From Pontibacter beigongshangensis (GTDB taxonomy: Bacteria > Bacteroidota > Bacteroidia > Cytophagales > Hymenobacteraceae), in NCBI RefSeq assembly GCF_014332515.1, contig NZ_VFSD01000002.1, positions 1-64,000 of the forward strand: a stretch of DNA of 64,000 nt, in the 5' to 3' direction. Both the position numbers and the translations under genes were made by a program. Below are positions 27,569 through 36,868 of this stretch, piece after piece; the stretch's first letter is position 1; every line of letters starts with the position of its first letter. A model generated the notes under the pieces. It did not search any database. It was not told where the DNA came from and saw nothing but the letters and a program-made list of their open reading frames with translations.

Positions 27569-27591
27569 ATAAAATACAGTGAAGCGACTAG

Positions 27592-28068
27592 CTAAACCAC
27601 GACCAGAATATCTTTTTTCCGCGCAATTTTCTTTATCTTTCTCGTGGCCTGCTGTAAGACAGTCGGGTTCTGAATTTTGTCAAGCCTCACTTCATGGCGC
27701 TCATCATTTTTCAGCACAAACAGCAGCCTGTCCTGCTCAAAATGGATCGAGTCTACCTCTTCCCACTCAAATTCCTCTTCCTTTTGCAAATGCACCGTCC
27801 GGTAGCGTACGCCACCCGATGTTAGCGTAAAATGCAGCCGGTACTGTGGCCGGTACTGGTACCACAGGTAACGGCAAAAGTAAGCTGCAAAAAACAGGTT
27901 CGACAGAAAAATCAGAAATCCTACTAAAAAGCCATTGGTATAGGCAAGGTAAAGCAACAGAATCAGGTTAACGGCTATAGCAGCATAAATGGCACTGCTC
28001 AGCCGTTGCTGCGCTTTCGGCTCCAGGGTGTAGGTATTCTCAAACAACTTTAAGCTAAAGTTCGGCAT
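27592..28068 (-). CDS. Small membrane protein with PH-like tail (paralogue 1)
   Basis: 158 residues. Hydrophobic segments at about 24-44 and 46-66 precede a C-terminal domain with GVRYRTVHLQKEEEFEWEE, VDSIHFEQDRLLFVLKNDE and a basic, helical end (TRKIKKIARKKDILV). The pattern matches bPH-like domains that follow two membrane helices. First gene of a two-gene minus-strand unit with its paralogue. Function unknown. Confidence 0.65.
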   Translation of the reverse strand: MPNFSLKLFENTYTLEPKAQQRLSSAIYAAIAVNLILLLYLAYTNGFLVGFLIFLSNLFFAAYFCRYLWYQYRPQYRLHFTLTSGGVRYRTVHLQKEEEFEWEEVDSIHFEQDRLLFVLKNDERHEVRLDKIQNPTVLQQATRKIKKIARKKDILVVV

Positions 28069-28341
28069 ACCTTATAGGGTTATGTAGAATTAAACTTACG
28101 TAGAAAAAAACAATTCTCAAAACGAACGTCTATACAATTTTAAGCGGCCATACCTGATTCTGCTTCCACAATTCCGCGTCCATTTATGCAAGATCAGCAG
28201 ATTTAAAGCCGTTTACAGACGTTTACAGCTATCCGCACATCCTGCCTTGGCTCCTTAATGCCGTCTAAAAAAAACAAAAACTCACCAGCAAACCAGATCA
28301 TTCCCTGTTTTTCATATATTGATGCTCTATAAGGCACGCTC

Positions 28342-30297
28342 ATGAAATTTAGAAACTACTATATTATAATTATAGCAGGAGTATTTTTACTGGCCTCCTG
28401 CCGGCAACAGCCACAACAAGGCGACAGCCTGGCACCTGCCCTAAACAAATTTCATGATGCCAGCTTAGTAACTATTTATACGTTGCAGGATGAACGAAAG
28501 ACGACCGATCTGCTGCCTTACCTGAGCCACCCAAAGCCGCAGTTCAGGAAGGAAGCCGCCCTGGCCTTTGCCTCTGTCCAGGACACGCTGGCGCTGCCAC
28601 CCCTGCTGTTGATGCTCTCCGATACCGCCACGGCTGTACGCGAGGCCGCTGCTTTTGCCATTGGCCAGATAGGGCACCAGAAGGCGGAGGACGGGCTAAT
28701 CCAGCACCTAACGCAGGAAACCCAGCCGGCTGTGCAGGCTGCGCTCCTGGAGGCCCTGGGCAAGCTGGCTACCATGGCCGGAGCAGACTACCTGGCCACT
28801 TATAATGCTACAAACGCGACGGCTAAGGCCGGGCAGGCATGGGGGCTCTACCGCACGGGGTTGCGGAAGCTCTCCAGCATTAAGGCAACAGAACTAGCCG
28901 TGCAGCTACTGGCACAGCAGCACCAACCGGAGGTCAGGCTCGCAGCGGCTCATTACCTGGCCCGCACGCCCAGGATCGATCTTACCCAGTTCCGGCAGCC
29001 AATCCTGAACGCCGCCACCTCCGACGAGGCTCCTGAAGTAAGAATGGCGCTGGCCCAGGCCCTTGCCAAGATCCGAACCCGCGACAAGGCTCCTATTTTA
29101 GCAGGCATAGCCCAAAGCGACCCCGATTACCGGGTGCGGATAAATGCCATTCGCGCCATGGCGGGCATAGAAGATTTTAAGGAGATAGAACAAGCCGTGC
29201 TGGCAGCGCTGCAGGACAAAAACAGACAGGTAGCCGTGGCCACTGCTGAGTTTCTGGAGGCCAATGCGCGTTTTGTAGATGCTGGTGCTTTGCAAAAACC
29301 GCTCAGCCAGCTAAAAGACGAACGCGTAAAAGCAGGCCTGATGTGGGTTACCCTGCGCAACAGCGTGGTTAAAAGCAGGCTCAGCAACCAATACAGGCAA
29401 CTCTACAGCAGCACACAAAACCCCTACGCCAGGGCGCACCTGCTAAAAGCCCTCTCCGCCGACTACAGCAACTACCAGTTTATTGCCACAGAGACCTTTG
29501 CCGCACCGCAACCTGTGGTAGCCACTTATGGCATAGAGGCGCTTGCCGCCATGCGCCAGCAGCCGGACTTTCCGCAGGCGCTGGAGCAGGAATTCGCCGC
29601 CCTGTTCAAAAAGGCAGTTTCTTCCGGCGATGTGGCACTCACAGGCATTGCCGCAGGCGTGATCCGCGAACCAAAACTGAATTTCAGAGGAGTGTACCAG
29701 GACATCAGTTTTCTGAAACAGGCGCAGCAAAAGCTGCAGCTGCCCCGCGACATGGAGACAAACATGGAGCTGCAGAAAACGATCGATTTCCTGAACGGCA
29801 AAACTACATCGCAGCCACCTCAGAACCCCTACACACACCCCGTTAACTGGAAACTGGTAAAAAACATTCCTACAGACCAGCTGGTTACCATCAGAACCGG
29901 CAAAGGAGATATTCAACTGCAGCTTCTGGTGGAGGATGCCCCCGGCACGGTCGCCAACTTTGTGGAGCTGACACAGCAAGGCTTTTTCAACGGGCTCAGC
30001 TTCCATCGGGTGGTGCCGAACTTTGTAGTGCAGGGCGGCGATAAGCGCGGCGACGGCTGGGGCAGCTCCGACTACGCTATTCGCTCGGAGTTTACCCTGC
30101 TCAGGTTCCGTGAAGGCTCTGTAGGCATGGCTTCGGCAGGCAAAGACACCGAGAGCAACCAGTGGTTTATCACGCACTCCCCCACTCCGCACCTCGACGG
30201 CCGCTACACCATCTTCGCCAAAGTAGTGCAGGGCATGGAGGTAGTGCACCAGCTGGAAGTCGGCGATGCGATTCTGGGTGTGGAGCTGGCCGAATAG
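28342..30297 (+). CDS. HEAT-repeat lipoprotein fused to cyclophilin-type peptidyl-prolyl isomerase
   Basis: 651 residues. Signal with lipobox GVFLLASC (Cys20) predicts a lipid-anchored envelope protein. Residues about 60-340 hold HEAT-type helical repeats (AALAFASVQDTLALPPLLLML; AAFAIGQIGHQKAEDGLIQHL; ALAKIRTRDKAPILAGIAQ). A further helical region leads to a cyclophilin domain at 514-651: TGKGDIQLQLL, FHRVVPNFVVQGGD (554-567), NQWFITHSPTPHLDGRYTIF. The active-site Arg and the Gln/Phe surroundings are kept, so prolyl isomerase activity is plausible. It may act as an envelope foldase with a scaffold for clients (inference). A CTCCGGAG repeat follows at 60 bases. Confidence 0.92.
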   Translation: MKFRNYYIIIIAGVFLLASCRQQPQQGDSLAPALNKFHDASLVTIYTLQDERKTTDLLPYLSHPKPQFRKEAALAFASVQDTLALPPLLLMLSDTATAVREAAAFAIGQIGHQKAEDGLIQHLTQETQPAVQAALLEALGKLATMAGADYLATYNATNATAKAGQAWGLYRTGLRKLSSIKATELAVQLLAQQHQPEVRLAAAHYLARTPRIDLTQFRQPILNAATSDEAPEVRMALAQALAKIRTRDKAPILAGIAQSDPDYRVRINAIRAMAGIEDFKEIEQAVLAALQDKNRQVAVATAEFLEANARFVDAGALQKPLSQLKDERVKAGLMWVTLRNSVVKSRLSNQYRQLYSSTQNPYARAHLLKALSADYSNYQFIATETFAAPQPVVATYGIEALAAMRQQPDFPQALEQEFAALFKKAVSSGDVALTGIAAGVIREPKLNFRGVYQDISFLKQAQQKLQLPRDMETNMELQKTIDFLNGKTTSQPPQNPYTHPVNWKLVKNIPTDQLVTIRTGKGDIQLQLLVEDAPGTVANFVELTQQGFFNGLSFHRVVPNFVVQGGDKRGDGWGSSDYAIRSEFTLLRFREGSVGMASAGKDTESNQWFITHSPTPHLDGRYTIFAKVVQGMEVVHQLEVGDAILGVELAE

Positions 30298-30356
30298 CGA
30301 AATGGCTGCCTCAAAGTCTGGCCCTCCGCCACCGGACATGCCCCAATTCAAAAAAT

Positions 30357-30404
30357 CAGCAGCAGAGGCAAGGGCTCCGGAGGGGCATTTTCATTGAAAT
30401 AATT
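30357..30404 (+). repeat. CTCCGGAG intergenic repeat, copy 8
   Basis: CAGCAGCAG leader, GGCTCCGGAGGGGC, then TTTTCATTGAAATAATT. 60 bases after the isomerase stop, sense orientation. Confidence 0.9.
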
Positions 30405-30601
30405 GTTGATTGTTGGTTGCTGATAGTTATAAGCCTGGTTTTTTGATTTGAAGATGTGGAGATTGGGAGATCCTGATATGAGTGGCAAGGATAGACTGAC
30501 AAAAGTGATCAACTCTTCACTCAGAACTCTTCATTGAATAAAGCCCGGTGTGCTGCATCGTGAATCGTGATCCTAAAGTCTTGCGTCTTGTGTCCTTTTC
30601 G

Positions 30602-30648
30602 GCAGAAGCAGCAGAAACCTCCGGAGGTGCTTATCAATTAGAATAATT
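30602..30648 (+). repeat. CTCCGGAG intergenic repeat, copy 9
   Basis: GCAGAAGCAGCAG leader, CCTCCGGAGG, then ATCAATTAGAATAATT. A GCGTCTTGTGTCCTT motif (30583-30597) precedes it, as before copies 3 and 4. 90 bases before the epimerase start. Confidence 0.9.
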
Positions 30649-30738
30649 TGCGCGATAAGTCAAGCTGTTTGCGGCATCTGTCATTAACGAAATGACCTCT
30701 GTACCAGATCTTTGTATTTTAACAAAAAGACGAAGCTC

Positions 30739-31704
30739 ATGGCGCATGGCAAAAATCATTACCTCGTATTAGGCGGCACAGGCAGCATCGGGTACGCCTT
30801 TACCCGGGAGTTACTGGCGCATCAGGAGCACACCACGCTGCTGGCCCGAAACACGCGGAAGGCCCAGAAGCTGTTCGGCGGCCACCCTTGCCTGACAATT
30901 GCAGAAGGAGACGCCAACAGCCCCGAACTCCTGAAAAAGCTGGCCGCTGGCGCCTCCCACATTTTCCATGGCATCAACTACCCCTACCCCGAATGGGAAG
31001 GAAATATGGAGCGCATAACACAGTATATCATAGAGGCTGCCACTCCTAACAAGGCCACGATCCTGTTTCCGGGAAATATTTACAACTACGGCCTCACGCA
31101 GCACATAACGGAGACCAGCCCCGAAGCACCCTGCTCCCGGAAAGGCCGGATCAGGGTGCACCTGGAGCAGCTTCTGAAAGATGCCGCTGCTGCCGGCAAA
31201 TGCCATGTGGTTAACCTCCGGCTGCCCGACTTCTGGGGACCTAACGTCTTGAACGAAGGCATCGCCCCCATTTTCTGCGGGGCGCTGGCGGGCAAGGCCA
31301 TGCCCTGGCTCATCCGCAACGACATTCCGCACCAGCTCGTGTACACACCCGATGCCGCCAAAGCCTTTTATCAGCTCTCCCAATTGCAGCCAGAGCTACC
31401 GCCGTATGCCCTGTATAATTTTGCCGGTGAGGTGGTGCCCTCCATTAGGGCATGGCAGCAGCAGATTGCGCAGCTGGCGGGCACCAGCCCCAGGCACAAA
31501 GTCTACAGCAAAGGCCTGGTAAGTTTTCTGAGTCTGTTTATGCCCCTGATGAGAGAGATAAAAGAGATGGCCTACCTGTGGGGCAACACCCTCCTGCTCC
31601 ACGACGACAAATTACGCCACACATTGCCCCAACTAACTCCTACGCCTATGCCAGAAGCCATACAACAAACGCTTGCGTGGTTTCGGCAGCAGAGAGCGGG
31701 ATAA
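30739..31704 (+). CDS. NAD(P)-dependent epimerase/dehydratase family protein
   Basis: Extended short-chain dehydrogenase of 321 residues from ATG at 30739; a TTG at 30712 is in frame but less likely. Rossmann motif LVLGGTGSIGYAFTREL (residues 8-24) with GxxGxxG. Later, ATILFPGNIYNYG supplies the Tyr of the active site, and the usual YxxxK spacing is not obvious, which is common in the atypical SDR groups. No signal peptide. Substrate unknown; neighbours give no pathway. Confidence 0.8.
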   Translation: MAHGKNHYLVLGGTGSIGYAFTRELLAHQEHTTLLARNTRKAQKLFGGHPCLTIAEGDANSPELLKKLAAGASHIFHGINYPYPEWEGNMERITQYIIEAATPNKATILFPGNIYNYGLTQHITETSPEAPCSRKGRIRVHLEQLLKDAAAAGKCHVVNLRLPDFWGPNVLNEGIAPIFCGALAGKAMPWLIRNDIPHQLVYTPDAAKAFYQLSQLQPELPPYALYNFAGEVVPSIRAWQQQIAQLAGTSPRHKVYSKGLVSFLSLFMPLMREIKEMAYLWGNTLLLHDDKLRHTLPQLTPTPMPEAIQQTLAWFRQQRAG

Positions 31705-31802
31705 GGAGTTCTTGCCGATCAAAAGAAATGCCCGTACCCGGAAAGCTTATCGCTTTTACAGGTACGGGCACCAAGACGTGGCCCGGCCAGGTTACAGAAC
31801 CC

Positions 31803-32267
31803 TTACAGAAGTTCCAGCCCCTGAGCACCTAAGTACATGCCTGCCGCCATTATGACACAGGAACTTATTACTCCTAAGCTGATGGCCAGGAAAGCTCTCT
31901 TTCGTTCTATTTTAAAGACATTGGCGGCGATAGTGCCCATATAGGCCCCGGTTCCCGGCAGCGGAACCATTACAAAAATCATCAAACCCCAGAATCCATA
32001 CTTCTGGTTGCTAGCTCCCACGCCGTTTTTGGCCCGCTTCGATAGCTTCACCACACTTTTACGATAAAGGCGGTTGGGCCATAATTTCTTATTAAACGAA
32101 TCAATCAGCCAGATAAACAGCGGGTATATCAACAGATTACCGATTAATCCTATTAAAAATGCCCAGCCAATATGCACATCGTTTAAGATGGCATACGGAA
32201 TTCCTGCACGAGCTTCACCCAAAGGCGATATACTGAGCAGGAAGGCAATTATGAGTACTTCAAACAT
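31803..32267 (-). CDS. Putative small multi-drug export protein (DUF/Sm_multidrug_ex)
   Basis: 154 residues, four to five hydrophobic segments. The N-terminal LLSISPLGEARAGIPYAI motif and FVMVPLPGTGAYMGTIAA loop match the small multi-drug export family, a distant relative of DedA-like proteins with re-entrant loops. Despite the name, transport of drugs is poorly established. Single gene, convergent with the epimerase. Confidence 0.8.
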   Translation of the reverse strand: MFEVLIIAFLLSISPLGEARAGIPYAILNDVHIGWAFLIGLIGNLLIYPLFIWLIDSFNKKLWPNRLYRKSVVKLSKRAKNGVGASNQKYGFWGLMIFVMVPLPGTGAYMGTIAANVFKIERKRAFLAISLGVISSCVIMAAGMYLGAQGLELL

Positions 32268-32542
32268 GGATTCTTAAAAAGAAAAGCAAAGTTCAGCATT
32301 TTCGCTTACAAACTTCGTGCTAAATTGAAAATATTAACGAAAACGACCATCAGAAAGTTTATTTCTGCGGCAACAGCAGCTGCCCACTGTTTAAAAGGCA
32401 CAAGGCTATGGCAGAACATACTCTGAAACAGGTAAGGTTCAATTATGTTCAGGTCATTTTAGCAGTTAAAACAAAGGCACGTTGACAATCTGCCGAAAGC
32501 TACGGGCAGAGTAATGAGAAGGCACTTCCGGCGTCTGAAAAT

Positions 32543-33580
32543 TTATTCGGCAAAGGTGGCAGGCCAGGCCAAGCGCTGCCGGTACTGTGCAGGAGCAAGT
32601 CCGGTCCATTTTTTAAAGGAGCGGGAGAAGACGCTGGGCTCGGCAAAACCCAGCAGGTAGGCAATATCGGAGATGGTATTCTGGTTGTCGTGCAGGTGTT
32701 TCAGGGCAATTTCTTTCCGTACCTCATCCAGCAGGGTTTGGTAGGTTACGCCTTCTTCTTTGAGTTTGCTTTGCAGGCTGCGCACGCTCATGGCCATGTT
32801 CCGCGCCACGGTGTTAATGCCAGGTTCCTCCCCCTTCAGCAATTGGGTGATTTCGCGCTGCACCCACTCGCGAACGTTTTTTGGCTCCTTCAGCTTTTGC
32901 AGGTACTCCTGCGCATATTTCTCAAACATGAGGTTCAGCTCCTGGTTTGCCGTCACCACAGGCCAGGGCAGGCAGGCTGCATCGAGCACAAAACCGCTAT
33001 GAGGCGCGCCAAACACCAGGGTAGCCGGCGCAAACAGGCGCTCGTGTGCTGCAATATTGTCTGGCCGGGGGTACACAAACAGCACCTGCTGCAGAGGCAC
33101 CTGCTGCCCCACCAAAGCTTCAAAGGCGTTTTTGTAGATCACCAGTTCGCAGTCGAGGGCATGGCGCGGATTCTGCAGAAAAGAACTGATGACCTGCAAC
33201 TTAACGTGCGCCTCCGGCCCCAGCACCTCCAGGCTCGTCCGGATGGCCTCGCAAACAATGTCCTGGTACTGGCAAAGCTTCAGAAGCGATTCATGCAGCG
33301 TGGCAGCGTTCATCATCACATAGGCAATAATGCCGGCTGATGTCGGATTTACTGCCTCCCCCACATGCAGCGCCAGGTCAGGGTCTTGTGTGGCAGCAAT
33401 GGCAGCAAGCCAAAGCGCCTGCATGTTCTCTACCGGCACCCGGCCATTAACATCCTGCAGCTTTGCCGGCTCCAGACCGGCCTGCCGGCAAAGCGCTTCC
33501 GTGTCCTGCCCTTGCTGGCGAAGCACGTGTAGGAGCAGGTTTACAGCGGGAGCGCTGAGGGTATGGGTTTCTTCGGGCAT
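32543..33580 (-). CDS. AraC family transcriptional regulator with AraC-type ligand-binding domain
   Basis: 345 residues. N-terminal 1-200 resembles the Arabinose_bd domain of the OruR/ArgR-like AraC group (LLHVLRQQGQDTEALCRQAGL near the start, GEAVNPTSAGIIAYVMMNA). The C-terminal about 100 residues hold the paired helix-turn-helix: ARNMAMSVRSLQSKLKEEG and ISDIAYLLGFAEPSVFSRSFKKW with the signature tail GLAPAQYRQR. The ligand and targets are unknown; neither neighbour is an obvious regulon member. Confidence 0.9.
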   Translation of the reverse strand: MPEETHTLSAPAVNLLLHVLRQQGQDTEALCRQAGLEPAKLQDVNGRVPVENMQALWLAAIAATQDPDLALHVGEAVNPTSAGIIAYVMMNAATLHESLLKLCQYQDIVCEAIRTSLEVLGPEAHVKLQVISSFLQNPRHALDCELVIYKNAFEALVGQQVPLQQVLFVYPRPDNIAAHERLFAPATLVFGAPHSGFVLDAACLPWPVVTANQELNLMFEKYAQEYLQKLKEPKNVREWVQREITQLLKGEEPGINTVARNMAMSVRSLQSKLKEEGVTYQTLLDEVRKEIALKHLHDNQNTISDIAYLLGFAEPSVFSRSFKKWTGLAPAQYRQRLAWPATFAE

Positions 33581-33691
33581 AGCGATTTCAATACTGCCAA
33601 GATAATAAAAATGCGTGAGGCAGGCGCAGGAATAGGTTAGCCGACGATATCTTTATAATTTGGCCCATCGAGCGTGCAGCCTTTCGGGTAG

Positions 33692-33737
33692 TAGCAGCCG
33701 TGCCGACTTCCGGAGGGCCATTTTCATTAGAATAATT
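33692..33737 (+). repeat. CTCCGGAG intergenic repeat, copy 10
   Basis: GTAGCAGC leader, TTCCGGAGGG core, then TTTTCATTAGAATAATT. 69 bases before the next start. Confidence 0.85.
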
Positions 33738-33806
33738 TGCCACAACAGGTCGATTATTCACGAGGCTCCCTATAATAGACTATTTATTCTTTCAATAAAT
33801 CCTCCA

Positions 33807-34193
33807 ATGGCATTAGAAGCAGACCTCGACGAACTTACCGGCAAAGAAGTAGCAAAAGCCTATGCGCTGCTCGACCCGGAAACAAACTGGATCGTCAGCA
33901 CCGTTTTTCAGGTGGAAAACCTTTTTCTGCTGCTGAGCCTAGAACCAGACGAAGATGAAGTAAAGGTTGCCGTACTTTCGGCAGATGCGCTGGCCGCCGC
34001 CATTACGCACGAGCACTATGTTCAGAAGCCGATCGCCAACCAGAAAAAGAGCATCGCCTACATCTGGCGGCTCATCAACCAGCGCGGTTACCAGGATGGC
34101 GTACAAATTGAGTTCGACGACTTTCACCGGCTGAATGTGCAGGTCATGGCCGAGGGGTCGAGGCTGCTGCTCACCGTCTTTAACCGGATGTAA
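33807..34193 (+). CDS. Hypothetical protein (128 aa)
   Basis: Not recognised. ATG at 33807 (ALEADLDEL) is chosen; an ORF extended upstream to 33660 would translate through a CTCCGGAG repeat and is rejected. Small, acidic, soluble; mixed alpha/beta composition with a hydrophobic strand FQVENLFLLLSLEPDEDE and a C-terminal strand LLLTVFNRM. No signal peptide. Single gene. Confidence 0.65.
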   Translation: MALEADLDELTGKEVAKAYALLDPETNWIVSTVFQVENLFLLLSLEPDEDEVKVAVLSADALAAAITHEHYVQKPIANQKKSIAYIWRLINQRGYQDGVQIEFDDFHRLNVQVMAEGSRLLLTVFNRM

Positions 34194-34285
34194 GAGCGTG
34201 TCTCAACAGAGACTCAACACAGAATTTAGAATAAGGAGTAATGACGGCACATTTACGCTTCTCTGACGTGAGCGTCATTAAAGTC

Positions 34286-34319
34286 AATTATTCTAATCAA
34301 AAAGCCCTTCCAGTACTCT
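34286..34319 (-). repeat. CTCCGGAG intergenic repeat, copy 11 (degraded)
   Basis: The minus-strand end GGGCTTTTTGATTAGAATAATT is intact, split as GGGCTTTTTG and ATTAGAATAATT, but the palindrome has decayed to CTGGAAGG. Confidence 0.7.
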
Positions 34320-34490
34320 GACTACTGTCATTTCTGTTGCTCATGTGCAGTAGGGGCAATTTTGATTCTCTTTCTTACCTGCCATTGTTCTGTCATTATA
34401 TCATAGATAACACATAAATATTATCTATCTTCGATAGTAATTTTTTGTTTTATTCCAATTTTCCATAGGCTATTTCAATTGTAGGTAATT

Positions 34491-35054
34491 TTGAAGCAAT
34501 TTTTTCATAAACTTATCCCACTATTCTTTCTACTACAATTATTTTCCTGTAAAGAGAATAGCATAACTTCCAAAGAAGATCAAGTAGTTTTTGAATGCCT
34601 TGTAAATGGAAAAACTTACCAAGCGAAAGGCAATCCATCCCTTAGCCTATATCCAAGATTAGTAGGTCAACAAGGATATTATGCCTACTACCAAAGGTGG
34701 CAACAACGAGACAACTTTGGTCTGGTGGCCTATGATTTAACAGCACAGCCTACAACCTCCATTGGTATTTTTACAAACAACTTAATGCTGGAAGTAGGCA
34801 AAACCTATGACTTGGTTCCCGGAAACACAGATGGCTCCGCAACCGCTGATTATATGGCAGGTAAAGAAGACAAGTACACTATAATTTCTTCTCTGAGAGG
34901 TGAACTTACCATTACAAACCTGGACGAGCAAGAAAAGACTGTAGGCGGTACCTTCTGGTACGATGCTGTTAACGCAGAAGGTAGTAAGGTAGAAATCAGG
35001 GAAGGCCGCTTCAATGTGTCCTATTTAGAAAGAATCTGGTTCAATAGGTGGTAG
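34491..35054 (+). CDS. AT-rich putative lipoprotein
   Basis: 187 residues from TTG at 34491. The start gives a good lipoprotein signal (KLIPLFFLLQLFSC, Cys20); no ATG is available before it. The mature part, with VVFECLVNGKTYQAKG and a beta-strand-rich remainder, resembles DUF6252-like Bacteroidetes lipoproteins, though I am not certain. The gene is far more AT-rich than its neighbours, suggesting recent acquisition. No neighbour hints at function. Confidence 0.65.
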   Translation: MKQFFHKLIPLFFLLQLFSCKENSITSKEDQVVFECLVNGKTYQAKGNPSLSLYPRLVGQQGYYAYYQRWQQRDNFGLVAYDLTAQPTTSIGIFTNNLMLEVGKTYDLVPGNTDGSATADYMAGKEDKYTIISSLRGELTITNLDEQEKTVGGTFWYDAVNAEGSKVEIREGRFNVSYLERIWFNRW

Positions 35055-35268
35055 CAGAGTAGCGCTAATGCAGGCTCTGGAAGTTAAATGTCCTTGTAAC
35101 TTACCTGTTACATTTCAAATGTATTTCACCTCCCAGCATACCCTCCTCACCACATTTTGGTTGCCTGCTGCTATCTGCGTCAAACAATAAGCAATTAAGA
35201 GTTTAAAAGCTCCCGAATATTTATCAATTTTACAGCTTGATTATTAAACCACCATTAGCAGATATAGC

Positions 35269-36795
35269 ATGCAACTGAGCGAACAGGAACTACGCAGACG
35301 CCATGAGCGCGAAGAGCTGGAGAAAATGGGCATCAACCCGTATCCGTCTGAGCTTTTTGAAGTTACTGCCACAGCCAAAGAAATAAAGGAAAATTTCAAT
35401 AAGGAGCAGAACAACTACCAGGAAGTAAGTCTGGCCGGCCGCCTGATGAGCCGCCGCATTATGGGCAAAGCCTCTTTTGCAGAACTCATGGACAGCTCCG
35501 GCCGAATCCAGATCTACGTGTCGCGCGACGATATTGCCCCCGGCGAAAACAAGGACCTGTACAACACGGTGTTCAAGAAGATGCTCGACATCGGCGATTT
35601 TATCGGGATAAAAGGATATGCCTTCGTAACACAGGTGGGCGAGATCTCGGTGCACGTAACAGAGCTGCAACTGCTTACCAAGTCGCTGAAGCCGCTCCCG
35701 ATCGTAAAACGCGAAATAGACGAGCACGGCAACGAGATTGTGCACGACGGTTTCACAGACCCGGAACTGCGCTACCGCCAGCGGTATGTAGACCTGATCG
35801 TGAACCCGCAGGTACGCGAAACCTTCCGGAAACGGACGCAGCTGGTAAACACCATGCGCAATTTCCTGAACGAAAAAGGCTACCTGGAGGTAGAAACGCC
35901 TATCCTGCAGCCGCTCTACGGCGGCGCGGCGGCCCGTCCGTTCAAGACGCACCACAACACTCTGGACATGACGCTGTACCTGCGCATAGCCAACGAGCTG
36001 TACCTGAAGCGCCTGATCGTAGGTGGCTTCGACGGGGTGTATGAGTTTGCCAAAGACTTCCGCAACGAGGGCATGAGCCGCTTCCACAACCCGGAGTTTA
36101 CGCAGGTAGAGCTGTATGTGGCCTACAAAGACTATAATTGGATGATGAACCTGGTGGAGGAAATGGTAGAGCAGGTGGCGCTGGCCCTGCACGGCAAAAC
36201 GCAGGTGCAGGTGGGCGACAACACCATCGACTTTAAGCGCCCCTGGAAACGCTTCACCATGTTCGAGGCCATTGAACACTTCACTAAAATAGATATTTCG
36301 GAGATGGAAGAGCCCGAGTTGCGCGCCACCGCCGAAAAACTGGGCATTAAAGTAGATCCGAAGCTGGGCAAAGGCAAGATCATCGACGAGATCTTTGGCG
36401 AGACCTGCGAGCCTTTCCTCATTCAACCGACATTTATTACTGATTACCCGGTAGAGATGAGCCCGCTGGCCAAGAAGCACCGCAGCAAGCCCGGCCTGGT
36501 AGAGCGCTTCGAAGCGATCTGCAACGGCAAGGAGATCTGCAACGCCTTCTCTGAGCTGAACGACCCGATCGACCAGCGTGCCCGCTTTGAGGAGCAGCTG
36601 GAGCTTGGCAAGCGTGGCGACACCGAGGCCATGGTGCTGGACGAAGACTTCCTGCGCGCGCTGGAGTATGGCATGCCGCCTACGGCTGGCCTGGGCATCG
36701 GCATCGACCGCCTGTCTATGATCATGACCAATTCACACTCCATCCAGGATGTGCTGTTTTTCCCGCAGATGAAGCCGGAGAAAACAGAAGAATAA
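35269..36795 (+). CDS. lysS: Lysyl-tRNA synthetase, class II
   Basis: 508 residues, normal length. N-terminal OB-fold anticodon-binding domain (about 55-150: [21 protein letters not shown]), then the class II catalytic core: motif 1 around [18 protein letters not shown], motif 2 [20 protein letters not shown], and motif 3 [11 protein letters not shown]. It charges tRNA-Lys in the cytoplasm. Single gene; it ends 6 bases before a very long perfect hairpin shared with the convergent ytxH-like gene. Confidence 0.97.
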   Translation: MQLSEQELRRRHEREELEKMGINPYPSELFEVTATAKEIKENFNKEQNNYQEVSLAGRLMSRRIMGKASFAELMDSSGRIQIYVSRDDIAPGENKDLYNTVFKKMLDIGDFIGIKGYAFVTQVGEISVHVTELQLLTKSLKPLPIVKREIDEHGNEIVHDGFTDPELRYRQRYVDLIVNPQVRETFRKRTQLVNTMRNFLNEKGYLEVETPILQPLYGGAAARPFKTHHNTLDMTLYLRIANELYLKRLIVGGFDGVYEFAKDFRNEGMSRFHNPEFTQVELYVAYKDYNWMMNLVEEMVEQVALALHGKTQVQVGDNTIDFKRPWKRFTMFEAIEHFTKIDISEMEEPELRATAEKLGIKVDPKLGKGKIIDEIFGETCEPFLIQPTFITDYPVEMSPLAKKHRSKPGLVERFEAICNGKEICNAFSELNDPIDQRARFEEQLELGKRGDTEAMVLDEDFLRALEYGMPPTAGLGIGIDRLSMIMTNSHSIQDVLFFPQMKPEKTEE

Positions 36796-36801
36796 ATCAC
36801 T

Positions 36802-36866
36802 TATCCTGCCAAACAAACAAAGGGCTTGCTGGTGTTCAGCAAGCCCTTTGTTTGTTTGGCAGGATA
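36802..36866. terminator. 30-bp perfect hairpin between lysS and ytxH-like gene 1
   Basis: Arms 36802-36831 and 36837-36866 are exact inverted copies around a 5-base loop; they include CAAACAAACAAAGGGCTTGC. Bidirectional terminator between convergent genes: the T-rich side serves lysS, the mirrored side the minus-strand gene. The right arm even covers part of the space before the ytxH-like stop. Confidence 0.85.
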
Positions 36867-36868
36867 TG

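Noticed and set aside
33660-33806. Longer start for the 128-aa protein
   Set aside because: The extension runs through a CTCCGGAG repeat copy.
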